Part shown: positions 1 to 13,448 of the stretch, piece after piece
Position numbering within the stretch: position 1 is the stretch's first letter
How the letters are laid out: each line of letters begins with the position of its first letter
From: Diprion similis
Lineage: Eukaryota; Arthropoda; Insecta; Hymenoptera; Diprionidae
DNA: 64,000 bases
Direction of reading: 5' to 3'
NCBI RefSeq assembly: GCF_021155765.1
Contig: NC_060112.1
Coordinates: 26,440,001 to 26,504,000, forward strand
Program-made: the position numbers and the translations under genes
Notes under the pieces: generated by a model
The model's database searches: none
Told to the model about the DNA's origin: nothing
The model's input: the letters and a program-made list of their open reading frames with translations, nothing else

Positions 1-3000
1 ATTACTCGATTCTCCCCCGGATATCCCAAAGTCGTTTCTCCTTCCTTCACTTTGTTCGAAATCAAAGTGACTCGAAAAATCGAGGAACTCTTCTTTGGCG
101 AATATTACGTAACAACCAACGCATCCAACGTCCAACATAATCGATCAATTTTTCAAGGATTAGTGATTAAAAAAAAAAGTTTTCAAGCGTATAAGGTATA
201 TATATATATATGTACGTAGTCCGGAGAGTAGAATAAAAAAGAGAAAACAAAAAGCAAAACTTTCCCCGACCTTGGCCCGAATAAAAAAATATAAGTATCT
301 GCGAAATCGTCTGTGGTCAGTAAATTTCTTTCCAATGGAATAACGCGTTGAGCGGAAATTGACGACAAACTTCTTGGGGCAAATGCAGAACAGCGTGAAG
401 TCTGAACAGCAAGTCGACCGTTAAAGACGTTGCAACTCATAGTTGTGAGGTAAGCTGACTGCTTTATGCAGGCAACCGATGCCAACAAGCGTTACAGGTA
501 TTAATATTCCTGCTTGTATCATTTATCTTTATTTATACGATCTACGAGGACTTTCTCACCGGTCGATTAGCATCTCTTGAACGAATTTTCACTCCCGCTT
601 CCGCTCTGCAGACTACAGACTTCAGTTGAAGGGATTTAAGTATGTATCCGTTTATCATTTTCCTCGATAAAAACTATTTCACGCAAAAGCGAAACCGGGT
701 CTTTGGGCAACGATCTTGACGGTAACAAGCATTTCGCGTGTGGAAGACCTTTCTCACGACTTCTTCATGGCTTCTTAATCCATTACGAAACTAATAGCAT
801 CACTACATGCTTCCGATCATTTCAACTTCCGATCTTTCGCCAAGTCGAGATTCGACGTTGACCTTTACCGTGATCTTGGATCGGTTGTGGAAAGTTTAGA
901 TGGTCAGGTTAGAACATGGAAAGAATAGCCAAGGTTCGTGTGATTAGCCGATCTAATCCCGGAGTTGAAAGGTGTTTTAAATTCTGAAATGAATATTCAA
1001 CCCGAAAAAAACGCGTGAAAAAAGCTTTGAGTAAAAAAACTGACGGAATTTTGCAACGTCCAGAAGTATGGTTCACGCTAGTGACTCAACGGACTTGACC
1101 CACAAAGAATTTTCATGACTTTGCGGAATTCTGTCGTAACTTTTTGCCTCGATTTATATTGATGACGATCCACTCGTTACTACGGGTTTAAAAACTTTAG
1201 CCACAGAAATCGAGATTCTAGTTCACAGTTTTTGTTATGACTATGCGATCCGGCTCAATAAATCGTGAATAACTTTTTGCTTTTGTTTTATCGAAGCGGT
1301 AATCGGTCGAAGTGTAAAATAATTCGTCGCTTCAAGATTCGGTAAGGTGAATGTGCAAGTTGTTGACAATGTCTCTATTACTGACCTTTCTTGCTTTAAT
1401 AAGTTTGATACTTATTTCTAAAATGAGAAAAAAATAAATTTGTAAGTATCTAAACCTCTAGCAATTGGTTTTACTCATCGAAAAATTCAATATTTTTACC
1501 GTCGATTTATAAGTTTGTCAAATTAAAGAGTCAGTAATTGGCTCTAAACGTATCAACAACTGGTACACTTACCTTATGAACTGTAGAAATCAAGATCGGC
1601 TGTTACCGATCGCGCCAAGTTCGTTAAAAACATGAAAGCACGCGAGCTGCAATGAGAAGCTTTCTCATTTCTCTCCTCTCACGATAAGATTCTACGTTTC
1701 AAAACTTTTATAGGTCTACAAATTTTAAGAGCTTTCATTCAAGTCTTATATCAATAAGATCCACCGAGCACTGATGATTTCCTCACAAAATAATAAGACT
1801 AAAATTACTCTTGACAATTTTTTTTTAAAGCAACGGTTTTTGAGTTAAAACCGTTTGAAGTCCACCAATCAAGGCGCAGATGGGACCGAGCACGCGAGCC
1901 ACGCGCGAGGCTAGTGTAGCTGAGTTCGATGCATTGCACGCTAGCCTCGCGTTGGGCTCGTGGGTCGTAATTGTCTATTTACAGAGAAAAAAAAATTGAA
2001 TTGAATTGAAAAATAATTAGTCGAATTGTAAGAAATTAATTTAAATTAACAAAGAATACAAGAGAATGAATTTATATTCTTTTGAAATCACTTGAATTAG
2101 AGTGAATTGTCGAGAATTGTTAAAAAAAAAAGATAGAAATTCTCGAATCGGAATAAATTGACTTAAATTGAAGAAAAAAAATTTATGTGAATAAGAAAAA
2201 AAAAGTAATTCGAAATAATATGATTAAGTTGAATTATCCGATTGAATTTAAAATGTTTTAACTCGAAAAATCATTGTGTCACTAACAGACTGATTCTAAA
2301 CTGATCCAACTACAGGAATAAAAAATGGGATAACCTATAAATTCATGAAAATCCAGAAAAAATCAAATCAGTATAAGTAATGAAGAAACTTTCTTAATTA
2401 CAGTGATTGCACAATTGTCCGCGTAACGATATTCAAATATAACTCGCAACCAACCAACTTGAGATGAGCCATAAACGCCAAGCAATCAGTTTGTAGTTAC
2501 GAAAATAACGAGCGTGAGTGAAAAGTATTGGTAAAGTAACACGAAAGCGATGATCGAGCAATGATATAAGGACAATGCCTGCCTGTTCCGTAAATAAAAC
2601 ACTTTCTTTACAGCCAACTGTCACTGACGCTTATACGTCGATTACATCAGCTTAAGTCGTTGGTTCATGAAACTCGACGTTGAACCAGTAAATATCAAAC
2701 CGTCTTTAATTGGATAACGATACGTGTACCACTGTGATGATTATAAGTACGATGTGGATCGAGGAATTCAAGGGAACTAGAGCGACTCGAGTACTTTTTA
2801 CATGTCATGAACAATCCAAATTGTCGGTGTCGTTGTAAAAGTGTATAGAGGAAAATCCTCCAAGTGCACGCTTTACACTTTCTCGACTTCCAGCTATCAA
2901 GAAGACTCCACAGTTTTTCTTGTTTCCCGGAAAATCGATGTTGGATAAAATTTTTTTACATATTCGACGCTGAGTGTGATAAGAGGAAGCGGATTTTGTG

Positions 3001-3318
3001 GATTGTTTTAATTAACTACCACCAACAACCTTTTATACTTTGTATAAAATCATTTATTACAGCTAAGAAACGAGAACTGTTTGACAATTAGATACTAGAC
3101 TAATTATACACCTTAATCAACTATTTACAACAATTCGTCAAATATTTAATATATTATTTTGCATATAACGAGGTAGAATAAATTACGAAATAAAATACGA
3201 AAATCTATGCAAAAAGAAACAAAGAAACTTATGTTCATTGGTATAAATACTACATTCACTGAAAATGATTACCGCGAGTCCTTGAGGTACTTGTAAAAAC
3301 AACTTTGGACGTGTCCGC
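1..3318. other. Intergenic, AT-rich, no gene supported
   Basis: No open frame here shows family features or a splice-compatible partner. The stretch holds a GC-rich imperfect palindrome near 1888-1966, an A-rich block at about 1980-2240 rich in the word GAATT, and a TTTATT (AATAAA on the minus strand) at 3053-3058. That last site could serve the pentraxin gene that ends at 3319, giving a 3' UTR of about 260 nt. Confidence 0.5.
1888..1966. repeat. GC-rich imperfect palindrome
   Basis: The left arm (about 1888-1913) and right arm (about 1938-1966) are imperfect reverse complements sharing the core GCGAGGCTAG, around a loop of about 24 nt. It stands out because the surroundings are AT-rich. Transcribed RNA could fold into a hairpin, but no function can be assigned. 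Confidence 0.55.
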
Positions 3319-6300
3319 TCAAAAGTTCCCGCAGGAGCTCTTCGCGTCCTTCAGAATCGCCCCTCCGAAAACTTTGACCGGAGTCCTGGTCCAGGATATC
3401 AGCATCTTTGATCCTCCGATGAAAGGACTGCCCCTACCGATCTCGCAGTGACTGTAAGTCAAGTGCATCAGCTGTAAGCCGAGAGGCTCTTTTCCTCCAC
3501 GTCGCTTTGTTCGATCCCGCATCGTTTGCCTCGCCTCCCTTTTACTCTTGTGAACAAATTTCACTGCCAGAACTGGCCGTTGCCTGTCGCTCGTCTTCAT
3601 CAGGGTCCCAGGAAGCCCTCCGTCATCTCCGAGATACTCCCTCAAGGTGCTTTCGAAAGCCCCCTCCCGTCTTGCGTTGACAATTTTCATGGGATAGTCG
3701 ATGAACCGGTTTGCTACCGGTTTTGCGGTCAGCCTCTGACTGGTTTCGTCTGTCCTCCTCCGGAAGTGACCGACTTCCGGACTTCTCTTGAACGCGAAAT
3801 TCGAGTTCAACGATCCTGCTTCAGTCCCGTAACCCAAAGAGGACAGAATCGAGTCTCGCTGGTTATAAAAATTCTTCGATCTCTCGAAGGCTGAGACCAG
3901 GAGAAGGTTGAAGCCCACCACCGCGCCCTCGATTCCCTCTTCGAGTCCCTTGTCGAAGTCGGTGTACTCCTGACCCACGACTATGTCACCTCCACCCGGA
4001 ATCACGTGGCCCGCCAACTACAAGAACAGAAAAAATGCGAATGAGAAAAGCCAGGAAGTATTATACCTCCAGGCCATCTGATAATGGAACTTTCAATCGT
4101 GGTCTCGCACTAAACACTGCCAAGACATGCAAGTTACAGTTTACCAACCAGCTGAGCGAGCGATTGTTTCTTGAGAACGTCTGCGAACCCGACGAACCTT
4201 TACACCTCCATAGATCAGGACGAAAAGCATCTTGAGACGGTTAACTGAACCTTTTGGAACTGCGGGGTGAAGCTTTTCTAGCAGCACCTCAACGTCAAAG
4301 TTTCGGATCTAAAGTGCACCATCGCAGGCCACTGATCCTTTGATCCTTGGTCTGCGAGGATCTAAGTTCGCTGGGTTCTGAAACGACGTCTCGAAGGAGG
4401 AAGAGGAAGAGGAGGAAGAGGAATAGCTTAACCCCAATGGACGGAGAGTATGCTGACCTGAACGGCTTGGCCCTCGGTCGCCTTCTGTCCATCGATCCAG
4501 GCCGCGTACCGTCCGATCTGGTTATCCCAGCTCTGACAGACGTGGTACCATCGATGTTCCTCGAGGCGGATGGGATGCGCCATTATCTCGAGTCCACCGA
4601 TCTCGAGATGGAGGCTGCGGCCAAACGGCGATATCCAAGAGCGCACCAGACGATCAGTCTCGTCCTCTGTTTTTACAGAGAAAATACAAGGTGTAGACAG
4701 TGAGGAGACAAATATGCTTCTCACGAGGAAGGTGTTTCAGATCGACATCTCCGATTTAATTTCTTTTTTAACATCTTATAGTAGACTAAAAACTAAGCGA
4801 CACGTATTTTTTTTTATCTGCCATTAAACACTTTAAGGGGGTGAAACCGCACTCCAAAGTATCATAAGTGTCAATAGAGACGATTTGGCGGTTTCATCCA
4901 CAAGAACACGGTACTTGTCAACTAATCCAAGTACAAAAGTTTTCTTATAACGAAAAATGAAAAATGATGTCTTTTCAATAAAGAAACAAAAGAACGCCTT
5001 ACTTTGGAGATGCAGTTTCACCCTGTTAAGTGTTTAATGGCAGTTAAAAAACAATACGTGTTGCTTAGTTTTTAGTCCACTATAATATATTACAAAAGAA
5101 ATCAAATCAAAGAGATCGACCTGGGACACCTCCCTTGTCAGTGATTCACGACATTGCAGCAACGCAAACTCCGTGCTCCGAAAATGTTTGACTGGTCTAT
5201 TGTTCCAGCCCATTCTCAGTCAAGGCTGTGCTATATTAAGCAATTTAGAGCCGGACTTAAAAGGCACTCTTACTACATACTGGCCGACACCCACGCGAGG
5301 TCAGGGCTTGGAAACAGAGCGCAAGTTACTTCTCGTTAATCACCTTAAAGCAAATCTTGTCATCTATATTTGGACCCCACTATTTCCTCGCTAAGCTCAT
5401 GAGCTCAGTTGTCTAACTGGCAAATAGCTCTTTTTGAAGTAGCAATGGAACAAAAGGAGATCTAATTAAGCACCGTTAAGTCCTGATACTATAATTCATT
5501 TTTCTTCTCCTCTTGTGACGGCGCGTTTTCCTTGCTTTGCAATTCGTGACTCACAGTAATCGATAATACATGTGTTATATATTTTATCACTCACTTGAGT
5601 ACGAAAATATCGAATGAGCGTATGTCAAGTTGAAGGACTTGATCCACAAGCAGAAGGTAAATTCTTCGATTTCTGGCACCGGAAGCTCCCATCGTAAGAA
5701 CTGCAATTACATTACAATCAATTTATTATTATACGAACAGGCTTGAAAAAAAGAAACACACCGATCTTCGTGTTTGGTTTTTTATCTTCTACAATCCAAG
5801 TACATAAAATCGTCAACATATATATATATACAGTGAATGTTAGATGGAGATAATTATTACTAAATGAAATTATTTGACTTGTTTGTTTTTTGTGCCTCCA
5901 TATCGCGTCACGAAACGAATGACTTCTTTTGTTCTACTAAAAAATTCATTACACGAGAGTAATGAACGTTTCTGATCGACTGGAGATATGAATAGGCCAA
6001 CCCGTTGCGTATTTTGAATCAGATAAACGCCCTCACACGATCAAGTAATGGATTTCGAAAAGACCAGGTGTCTACATCTATAAAGATAAAAATCTGCACC
6101 TGCATTCCCCGTTTATGAGAAGGTACACGTGGGTGTCATTCAGATTTCACAACTCCGTTAAAATCGTCTCGTAATCGTAAAATCTCACCGCAGTTACTCT
6201 CAATATAATCTGCATATAAACGGATTTCCCACATTTTTTTTCCGCCGGTCGAAGATCAATCAGCTCACCTGTATGTATCCCCTCTGGGTGAAGAGCACCT

Positions 6301-6463
6301 TGTGCATCGGCGTTTCTCGCTTCGGGACGCCAACCGTGAAAACGTCGGTGATTAAAGTCGACGGACTGTAAAGGTGGTCGAATTGTCCCTCGACTGGGTA
6401 GCAGACGATCACGATCAAGGTCTGCAATACCAGGAGCCAACTGGCGAGACGAAACTTTCGCAT
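3319..6463 (-). CDS. Secreted pentraxin-domain protein (four exons)
   Basis: Exons on the minus strand are 6463-6269, 5700-5595, 4666-4458 and 4017-3319; all join in phase to give 402 residues. The start ATG at 6463 opens a hydrophobic signal peptide (core ASWLLVLQTLIVIVCY). Exon 2 carries a typical pentraxin opening (FTFCLWIKSFN...HSIFSYS). Exon 3 carries HVCQSWDN, close to the pentraxin signature HxCx[ST]Wx[ST]. Exon 4 begins with GGGDIVVGQEYTD...GAVVGFN, the usual late pentraxin strand region. The pattern predicts a secreted, jellyroll, probably ligand-binding protein. Oddly, about 130 basic, low-homology residues follow before a last conserved-looking block ending ISWTRTPVKVFGG...SSCGNF. 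The ligand is unknown. The family call is secure; orthology to a named gene is not. Confidence 0.82.
4018..4457 (-). other. Intron 3 of pentraxin gene
   Basis: This 440-nt intron lies between a CAG/gtcagc donor and a ttgtag acceptor on the minus strand. Frames open on the plus strand here are incidental. Nothing else was seen. Confidence 0.7.
4727..5135. mobile_element. Foldback (long inverted repeat) element in pentraxin intron 2
   Basis: Arms of about 135 nt (4727-4861 and 5001-5135) are imperfect reverse complements. Shared blocks include TGCCATTAAACACTT and GACTAAAAACTAAGC. They surround a unique loop of about 139 nt. There is no coding capacity for a transposase, so this is best called a foldback MITE-like element. 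It sits wholly inside intron 2 (4667-5594) of the pentraxin gene. Arms this long would make a long hairpin in the pre-mRNA. Confidence 0.75.
5701..6268 (-). other. Intron 1 of pentraxin gene
   Basis: It is bounded by donor CAG/gtgagc and acceptor ttgcag on the minus strand. It contains a short TA run near 5818-5830 and no recognisable gene. Confidence 0.65.
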
Positions 6464-6566
6464 CTTTACACCGCTTTGATCCTTTGTCTACTCTTCAATA
6501 TTCCGACTCGATGACGACACGAAACACCCGGTGTTTCGACTCGTGGCCAATCAAGTTTGGACTAAA

Positions 6567-6593
6567 ACTGAACTCGAAAGTCGGCAGTTATAA
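6567..6593 (-). promoter_or_regulatory. Candidate core promoter of pentraxin gene
   Basis: Read on the minus strand, a TTATAA box (6593-6588) is followed about 20 nt later by TCAGT (6571-6567), the arthropod initiator consensus. This lies about 105 nt upstream of the start codon at 6463. The spacing is slightly short for TATA-to-initiator, so it is only a candidate. Confidence 0.3.
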
Positions 6594-9500
6594 TCGCGGC
6601 CGGAACTCCCAACGTGTCCAAATATCTCACCAATTTCCAGCTATGGCATAGAAAGTCTATAGTGAAAATAATTGATTTTTTTTTTTTTTTTGTTTTTTTT
6701 TTTTATTCTCTTCTTATTCAAACACGCCGACTTATTTATGACATTATATTTTCGTCAGATTCGAACATTTGTATTTGCATAAACCAACGGCGATATATTA
6801 ATATTATATTCACTCGCCAGTGGTCATCGTCCACCTCGTTGATGGATTTATAAAATAATCGATGCAATTTATCTCAGTCAGTCACGTTTCGCGATCAGGA
6901 TCCAATGTCCTTGTTTTGTTTTAGTCCTCTTTAAGTCAGATTCACGTCCGTTATTTATTTATTTATTTATTTTTTTACGTATACGACGCACGAACCAAGC
7001 CTTGTTTATCCTCCGTTGATATTCTCGTTTCACTCTCGAGGCACGTCGATTGCTTTTCCAAAACGATATGTCAGGCCAACCAATTATTTCCGCTTTCCAT
7101 CATTCGATTCGAAGCTCCGTCGTCTCTCGCTGCGATACTTCAGGATGAAAATATCAGACGCGTTGATCACCTGTCAGAACACAGAGTTGGAAACTGAAAC
7201 ACGGTTACGATATGCTAAATACGTCTAGAGTGACGGACGGTATGGAGGTGCGCGATTTTACGAATCGGGATCGGATGTTGGCCGATTTGTCAATTGTGGC
7301 AACTCAAGGCGCCGGTTTCCGGTCTCACGGGTTACTGAGGAGATCGACAATTCTCCAACGAATTGCGAAGCTAACTATTCTTTGGCGTGGGATCATATTT
7401 CTAAGGTAAATTGAGCTCTAAAGAGCTCATCTGATGCTGGGACGGTCCTCGGACCATTTACTATTGGACCCTGAAAAATGACCCGTGCTAAGAAACCGAT
7501 CAACGGGATTAGATCACGACGCCTTGATTTTCGATAATCTCCCATCGATTAGAAAATTGAGCAATTTTATAAGGCGTGGCCGAATCGGGGTCGTGAGAAC
7601 TGGGAAAAGGTGGACAGGAGTCGTAAGTCAAATCGTTGGCCCTAAACTGATGTCGAAATTCGTGACCATGTCATTGGGGGCCAAAATTAGAGCCAATGTT
7701 ATTGGAATACGATTTGGAATCTAGAGAAAATTTTTTAACCAATACAATAAATCTATCGTTATCATATTTTTGTGAAACGCGCTGCAGGTGAAATTCTTTG
7801 GACACCCAAAATTCGCGGTGATATTTTTTTCACAAAGAAATGAACGAGCAGTGAAATGAATTGACATAAAAGAGAAAAAGAAAGTCGACGTATTACACAG
7901 CGGATAATTCTTGGAACCTGACCGAATTGCCTAAACTTTCCAAATCTTATGATGTATTATTATAGTCAGGATTTATTGGGTTGAAATGAGTGAAAACTGG
8001 TGACTTATACTTCTTACCAATTTTCAAATTCTCCAAACTTTGGAGACAGCTTAGCGGATTAGCCCGAGTTGGCAAAATTGAGGCAAGTATATTCTAGGCT
8101 AGTTTTGGCAGACGGAAAAGTCGATTGCTGCTCGCGCAATGCGAGTGCAAAACAACTCAGTATTGCTATTTCCTCTTGCTCGATTCACGCTTATGATATT
8201 GCGTGGTTTCCTTCCCAGTTTAATAAAGCCGCGACCCTTGGCTAGATTACGAAACATTTTTCTAAATCTCTCTCTTAAACACCTCGACCCAGTCTTTAGC
8301 GATGATGAAATATCGTCTATAGTTTAACGCGTGTAAATATTTACGAATATTATAAATTCTTTCGCCAAAAATCAAACTTATATGTTCAGAATAATATTAC
8401 ATTGGTAGACAAATTGAATGAATGCTTTTAAATTTTTTAAATTACGTTACTCAATCGTCTCCCAAAATGAAAGTTTACCTACTTTAACGAGATACGGTTT
8501 CACACTGCATCTCAAATGAGTCCACTCTTCACCGTTTGTTTACTTGCACGTTCGATTCTAGTAAAACCAAACGACGTAGGCATACCAATACATACCTACA
8601 CATCCCTCTCTGTGTTTGTATATTTATATTACAGAATCCTCATTACGCAAATGATTCGTGTCACCCGATTCGATCGGTTTTCGATTTCGATGGAAAATAC
8701 TTGCCAAAAGAATGTTGAATGAAGAAAAAAAAGTACGCGTATATCGACTAGGGCAGGATCACGGTGTTCTAATCGCAAACTAGCCACTTAAGCGGGACGT
8801 GTCCCAAGCCGTAATCGATAACTCGCGGCTAAAGTGCCGGAGGCAGTGGAATCGAGACTTGCTGCAGCCGGCGCGTGATTACATGCCTATAAACGGTGAT
8901 CGATTCGACCAGATTGCAATATCGGCCTGGCAGAACAGATCAGTGGACGGAAGTGATCGATTTGCAATAATCTGCGCATACCCATAACGCCTTGGCAGTA
9001 TGTGAATACGCGCAGTGACCCTTGATCACGAGGTTCTCAGTAATCGGAACTCTCCAAGTCTCGGAGGAAGTGACAAACTGCACAAGTTTTTTATCCTACT
9101 GTTTCTACAGATTTTTATTCACTGAAATCGGGGAGAATACTAAAAAAATTTCACCGCGTCAGGGTTTTTCTTCATTGGCTCATTTAGAATGAAACTCCCG
9201 TTTAAATGGAAATCTGGTAGGTATGCTATTCTTGATTCAAAAATCTTATGCAAAAGTGATTTCCTATTTTCATTTAATATGTATTAGAGAAAAACTCAAG
9301 AATAAATACAAACAGGGAAACAGAAAATGGAAAGCGGAAACGTGTTTGGAGAAATATCAACAAGAATGAACATGGAATGTGAAATACTTTTCATGAAGAA
9401 ATTGTTTGTGCAATTTTACAAGAAATATTCTTTAGTTTATTGTAATAAAACGGTGGTTTTTTCACTATTGTTTTCATGCAAACGCCATTTTGCAACAAAA

Positions 9501-12500
9501 ACTCTGCGTGATGGAGGGAAATGGAATCATTTTTGGATTCAGCAGACTCCAAAACATAACATTTACGAAAATCCATTCCATGCGGGTGATACAAAAAAAT
9601 TTTTTTGCAGTCTCGTATTATTTCAGATGACCGTGTTTCGGTGATCAAAACCAGGGTACATAATTATGTCGAAAACTGTTTATAACGCTGTAATCGAAGT
9701 GAGTGACGAAATTCTAAAACGGCGGTATATCCTCAAAGGGTTTCATTCTTGCGAATAATAGTGTATACATACCATTTGATAATTGGCACCGATCGCAACT
9801 TGCTTCGGTTCTCCGTCACGAGTGAGCCAGCCGATCGTAATTACGCCTTCCTAACAAGAGCGTCAAATTGGCAGGCCGCGTTGATCGTATAAACAACTCG
9901 TTCCTATATACGTACGTACCTTCATACCTACGTAAAGTTCTCCTAACCTATAATCTGGGACCGCATGCAGCGAGCCGTTATTGTATAATTATATGGAACT
10001 CGAGTGCGCCGCGGAGCTCATATTAGCGTGAAAAAAGTGAAATTTTATCCGATTGATCTCTTAATGGAGTGCCCTGCTCGATTTCGACGATGACGTGTAT
10101 ATCGAAGCCCACGTATTTCAAATTCGAAAAAGGGCTTAAGTCTACGAAATTCTGAACAAAAACTACGAATTTTTTATAGTGATTTCGTGGGTTTCGTGCC
10201 ATTTTTTTTATTTCTGCAACAACTGAAAATGTATCGGAGTGTTTTTGTTCAGAATTGCGTATAAAATGGCGCTCTTAGGCTCTTTTTTGTGTTTGAGATA
10301 CGTGGATTTCGATATTTCGAGATATAAACGTCAACGTCGAAATCGATCCGGGCATCCGCTTAAGCATAATACCCTGAATTATACGCTCTTCCGAAACTTT
10401 GCTCTTCGTCCTTGAATTAAACGAGCCTTGCTCTTGCTCTCGAAAAAAAATTATGTACTCACGCAGCGTTGTGAGCTCTGTTATACGGATATAAAGTATA
10501 GTATAACTATGACGACGTTACCGCCTAGCCGAGTAAATAACTTCTGTTGTAATCGAGTGTGTTTTTTCGAATACTATTTAAAATTCTCAACTTCCCGCCC
10601 CTTTCGTACTTCCAATAATATTACTCCCCTCCGTCGGTAAAATCAACTTTGCGCCAAAAATTGACCCTGCATGCCGATTCGGCGGGAGTTTTAAACTCGC
10701 CGAATCGTCGAAACATCACGCGTCACATCGTACGCATCAATCAGCCGTTAAATTTTATATTTTAATTTTTGTTCACGTTCAGTTGACTTGTCTGATAAGA
10801 TCGAAATCATCTCTCTACACTCTGTAATTCTCCGAAAACTGTGTAACTTTTAACAATAATAATGAAAGTATTATATACGATACCTACTTGTAGTATCAAC
10901 GACCGAAGAACATTGGCAGTGGAATCGAGAGGTGTCGCGATCGAATGCAGATAGAAAGATATCCGACCCCAGGACAATGACACTGAACTCCATTAAATAT
11001 TGACCAATAATCGTAGATCCCGATTCCAAATGGTATGCAATTTGCCCGGGTAATCTCACCTTTCAAATCTCAATAGAGTATATGGAGTGCAGCTTTCTTC
11101 TCGGCGAGGAAACGGACACGACGAATGGGTGTGTTCGTTCAAGCGACGAGTACAAGCCGCAAGTATGTGATCACGTGAACGCACTAGCTCGGAGCACTCG
11201 ATTTTCACCTCCGTCGAATCACGGAGCTATTCTTCAACTAAACGGCACAAATTTAAGGCAGGACTGGTTCAGCCTCGACAGTCTAGGCCATGTCTGACAC
11301 TCCAAGGTTCGAGACTTCGTGGATTAGCCGAGGCTATCTTGCCGGGGATGACCGGCAGCTTCAGTGGTGGGGTTCGCCCACTTGGCTTTGAAAACCTGCT
11401 CTGGTGGAAAAAAATGAAAAAATTTGAACGAAATGATATTTGCTGATAATAACAACAACTCATAACGAAACTAACGAGTGACAAGTGACTTTGAGAGCTT
11501 GTCAAGTGGGCAACTCTGGTTGTAAGCCAAGCTCGACCAGCTCTTGCCCATGGTCCTGTCATTAACCAGAAAATTAAATGGTCTCCGAACTCCAACAGCG
11601 TGACTCTGGAGAAACCGCATTTTATGAAGTTATAGAGTAATCATTATGCCGATGGGTGCATGCATGCCGGTTGTTGCTCTCAACGTCACTGAACATGATA
11701 TTCCATTTCGTAATCCTTTTGTTCTGCGCATTATCGCAGTCTTGGCCAAACAAAATATCCTTTGAGCTGTGCAGTGACGTGCTCAAAAGATCGAAGTATG
11801 AACTCGGTTATAGTGCGAAGGATTGACGAAATTACAGAAGGGGAGAAACCAATTGGTCAAACTTCGAATAAGAGGCGAGAGTGCTGACGAGCCTGCAGAT
11901 CCAACTGTGAAATACTAGACCTGTTTTCCATAAAATTTTTGAACGTGCCTTTCGAAGTTCATTTCATTATCAAGTTCAACGGTTACTCAGTATCTCGATT
12001 CTGAACTCGCCAAAAATCGTCGCATTAGAAAAGAAGAAATCGTTTCGCTCCCGGAGATCATCGACTCGCAACTAATCACTAGATTTACTGATTTTTACGC
12101 AACGAACCATCAGATCATTATTCAGAAACACGTATTATGCTGTCTCTGATTCATTGCAAAATTCAACCGATGTGGACAATAGTTGAGATTTCATCTAAAT
12201 AGAAACGGCGTTTGTCATTGGTGTGAGAAATTGTCTCAGGCCCACGCGATATGATCACAAACTATGCAACAGAAGCAAGACGTCAATGAATAATAAGAAA
12301 ATTTCAGAAGAGTTTTTTACCCGGATTTACACTACGTGTGTTTTATTCTACAACAAATTCGTTATAGCGATTCGGAGTTATTCAATTTGGACGTTAGAAA
12401 GTACGGTGAATAATACAGTAGATACTAGAACTCCGTACTCTTACGTAATTTAAATTAACTAACAGCATGTACGCTGCGAGGGATTAAATAACGCAAACCA

Positions 12501-13448
12501 ATAATTCATACACCCACGCATATTTATTTACATCAATCCTTCAGAACATAAATTCTTACCCTCCAATCTCCGTTGGATTAATATTTATATATGATATATC
12601 GTTAAGGAGCATCGACAACGATCACATGCTTGAGCTGTTAACATTGACACATTATCATTGATACACAGCCGTGATTTTATCGTAATAAATTGCTCCCTGA
12701 CCCTGACTACATATTAGTTAAGTAACACATCGTGCAACAAATGAACGCAAGTCGCGTGTCTGACGCTTAACAATAAGACCAGTAACGCAAACATTGTAAA
12801 TTAATGCGCATATACTCAAAGCATGGAAAGTTTCCTGGATTACTTTTTTAATCATCGCTCTTATACCGCCCATTAAAATAATGCCGATATCACTGAACAA
12901 ATTATGTAACAGATTATTGATTGGTTGAAGGTATAATGATTCTTTTTTCATAATAAGTTGAAACAATTGCAAACTACCTACAGTTGGATGCACACATACT
13001 GAGTACTGACTGAATAAGGTGGGAGTAAGTCTGTTTCAGTAACTAATGACAAGTCTAACCTTGAATCTTGATGATTAACCGATCAATAAAGTCAAATCAC
13101 AATCCGTGATATTAATCCTTGACCTGTCAGAAGTGACAATTATGAAATTAGTGGAAAATTAACTGGGTATTTAACTATATTTATTATTCGGCAAGGTCTA
13201 TACGCACGAAATTGCAGGAACACGAACCACACCTTCGAAACTCCAGATCCTGATACCAAATTAGTTCTGTTTCGATAATCACATCTGGAATGATAATTTG
13301 TTTACAACGTGTTGTTGTACACATATCTATATGCATATGCATGCAGCCTTGCGGGAAGGAAACGCTACATTCCATTCCTCGATCACATTGGAAATAGATA
13401 TTTTTATGTTAACCTGTCACTTACTTACACAGTCCTCCTTTGTTTCAG
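6594..13448. other. Long non-coding stretch upstream of the Aip3-domain gene
   Basis: Many short frames occur but none has family resemblance, a splice-compatible partner or a composition unlike the background. It may hold 5' UTR exons or intron sequence of the plus-strand gene whose first recognised coding exon is at 13449. The only structured item identified is the foldback repeat at 10071-10353. There are T-rich tracts near 6678-6703. Confidence 0.4.
10071..10353. mobile_element. Foldback / MITE-like inverted repeat
   Basis: The left arm (10071-10163) and right arm (10241-10353) are reverse complements with small gaps. Shared blocks are TCGATTTCGACG at the outer end and ATTCTGAACAAAAAC at the inner end, with a loop of about 77 nt. 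There is no coding capacity. The outer ends (GCCC..TCGATTTCGACG) behave as terminal inverted repeats. Confidence 0.65.

Noticed and set aside
183-488. 101-codon frame on the minus strand
   Set aside because: It ends in a low-complexity Tyr/Ile tail from a TA repeat, has no recognisable domain and no splice-compatible neighbour.
3526-3894. 122-codon plus-strand frame
   Set aside because: It is antisense to the last pentraxin exon, which has clear family motifs; this frame is its shadow.
9327-9648. Overlapping frames of 105 and 85 codons on opposite strands
   Set aside because: No domain, no conserved motif and no introns compatible with neighbours. They are probably chance in a locally stop-poor stretch.
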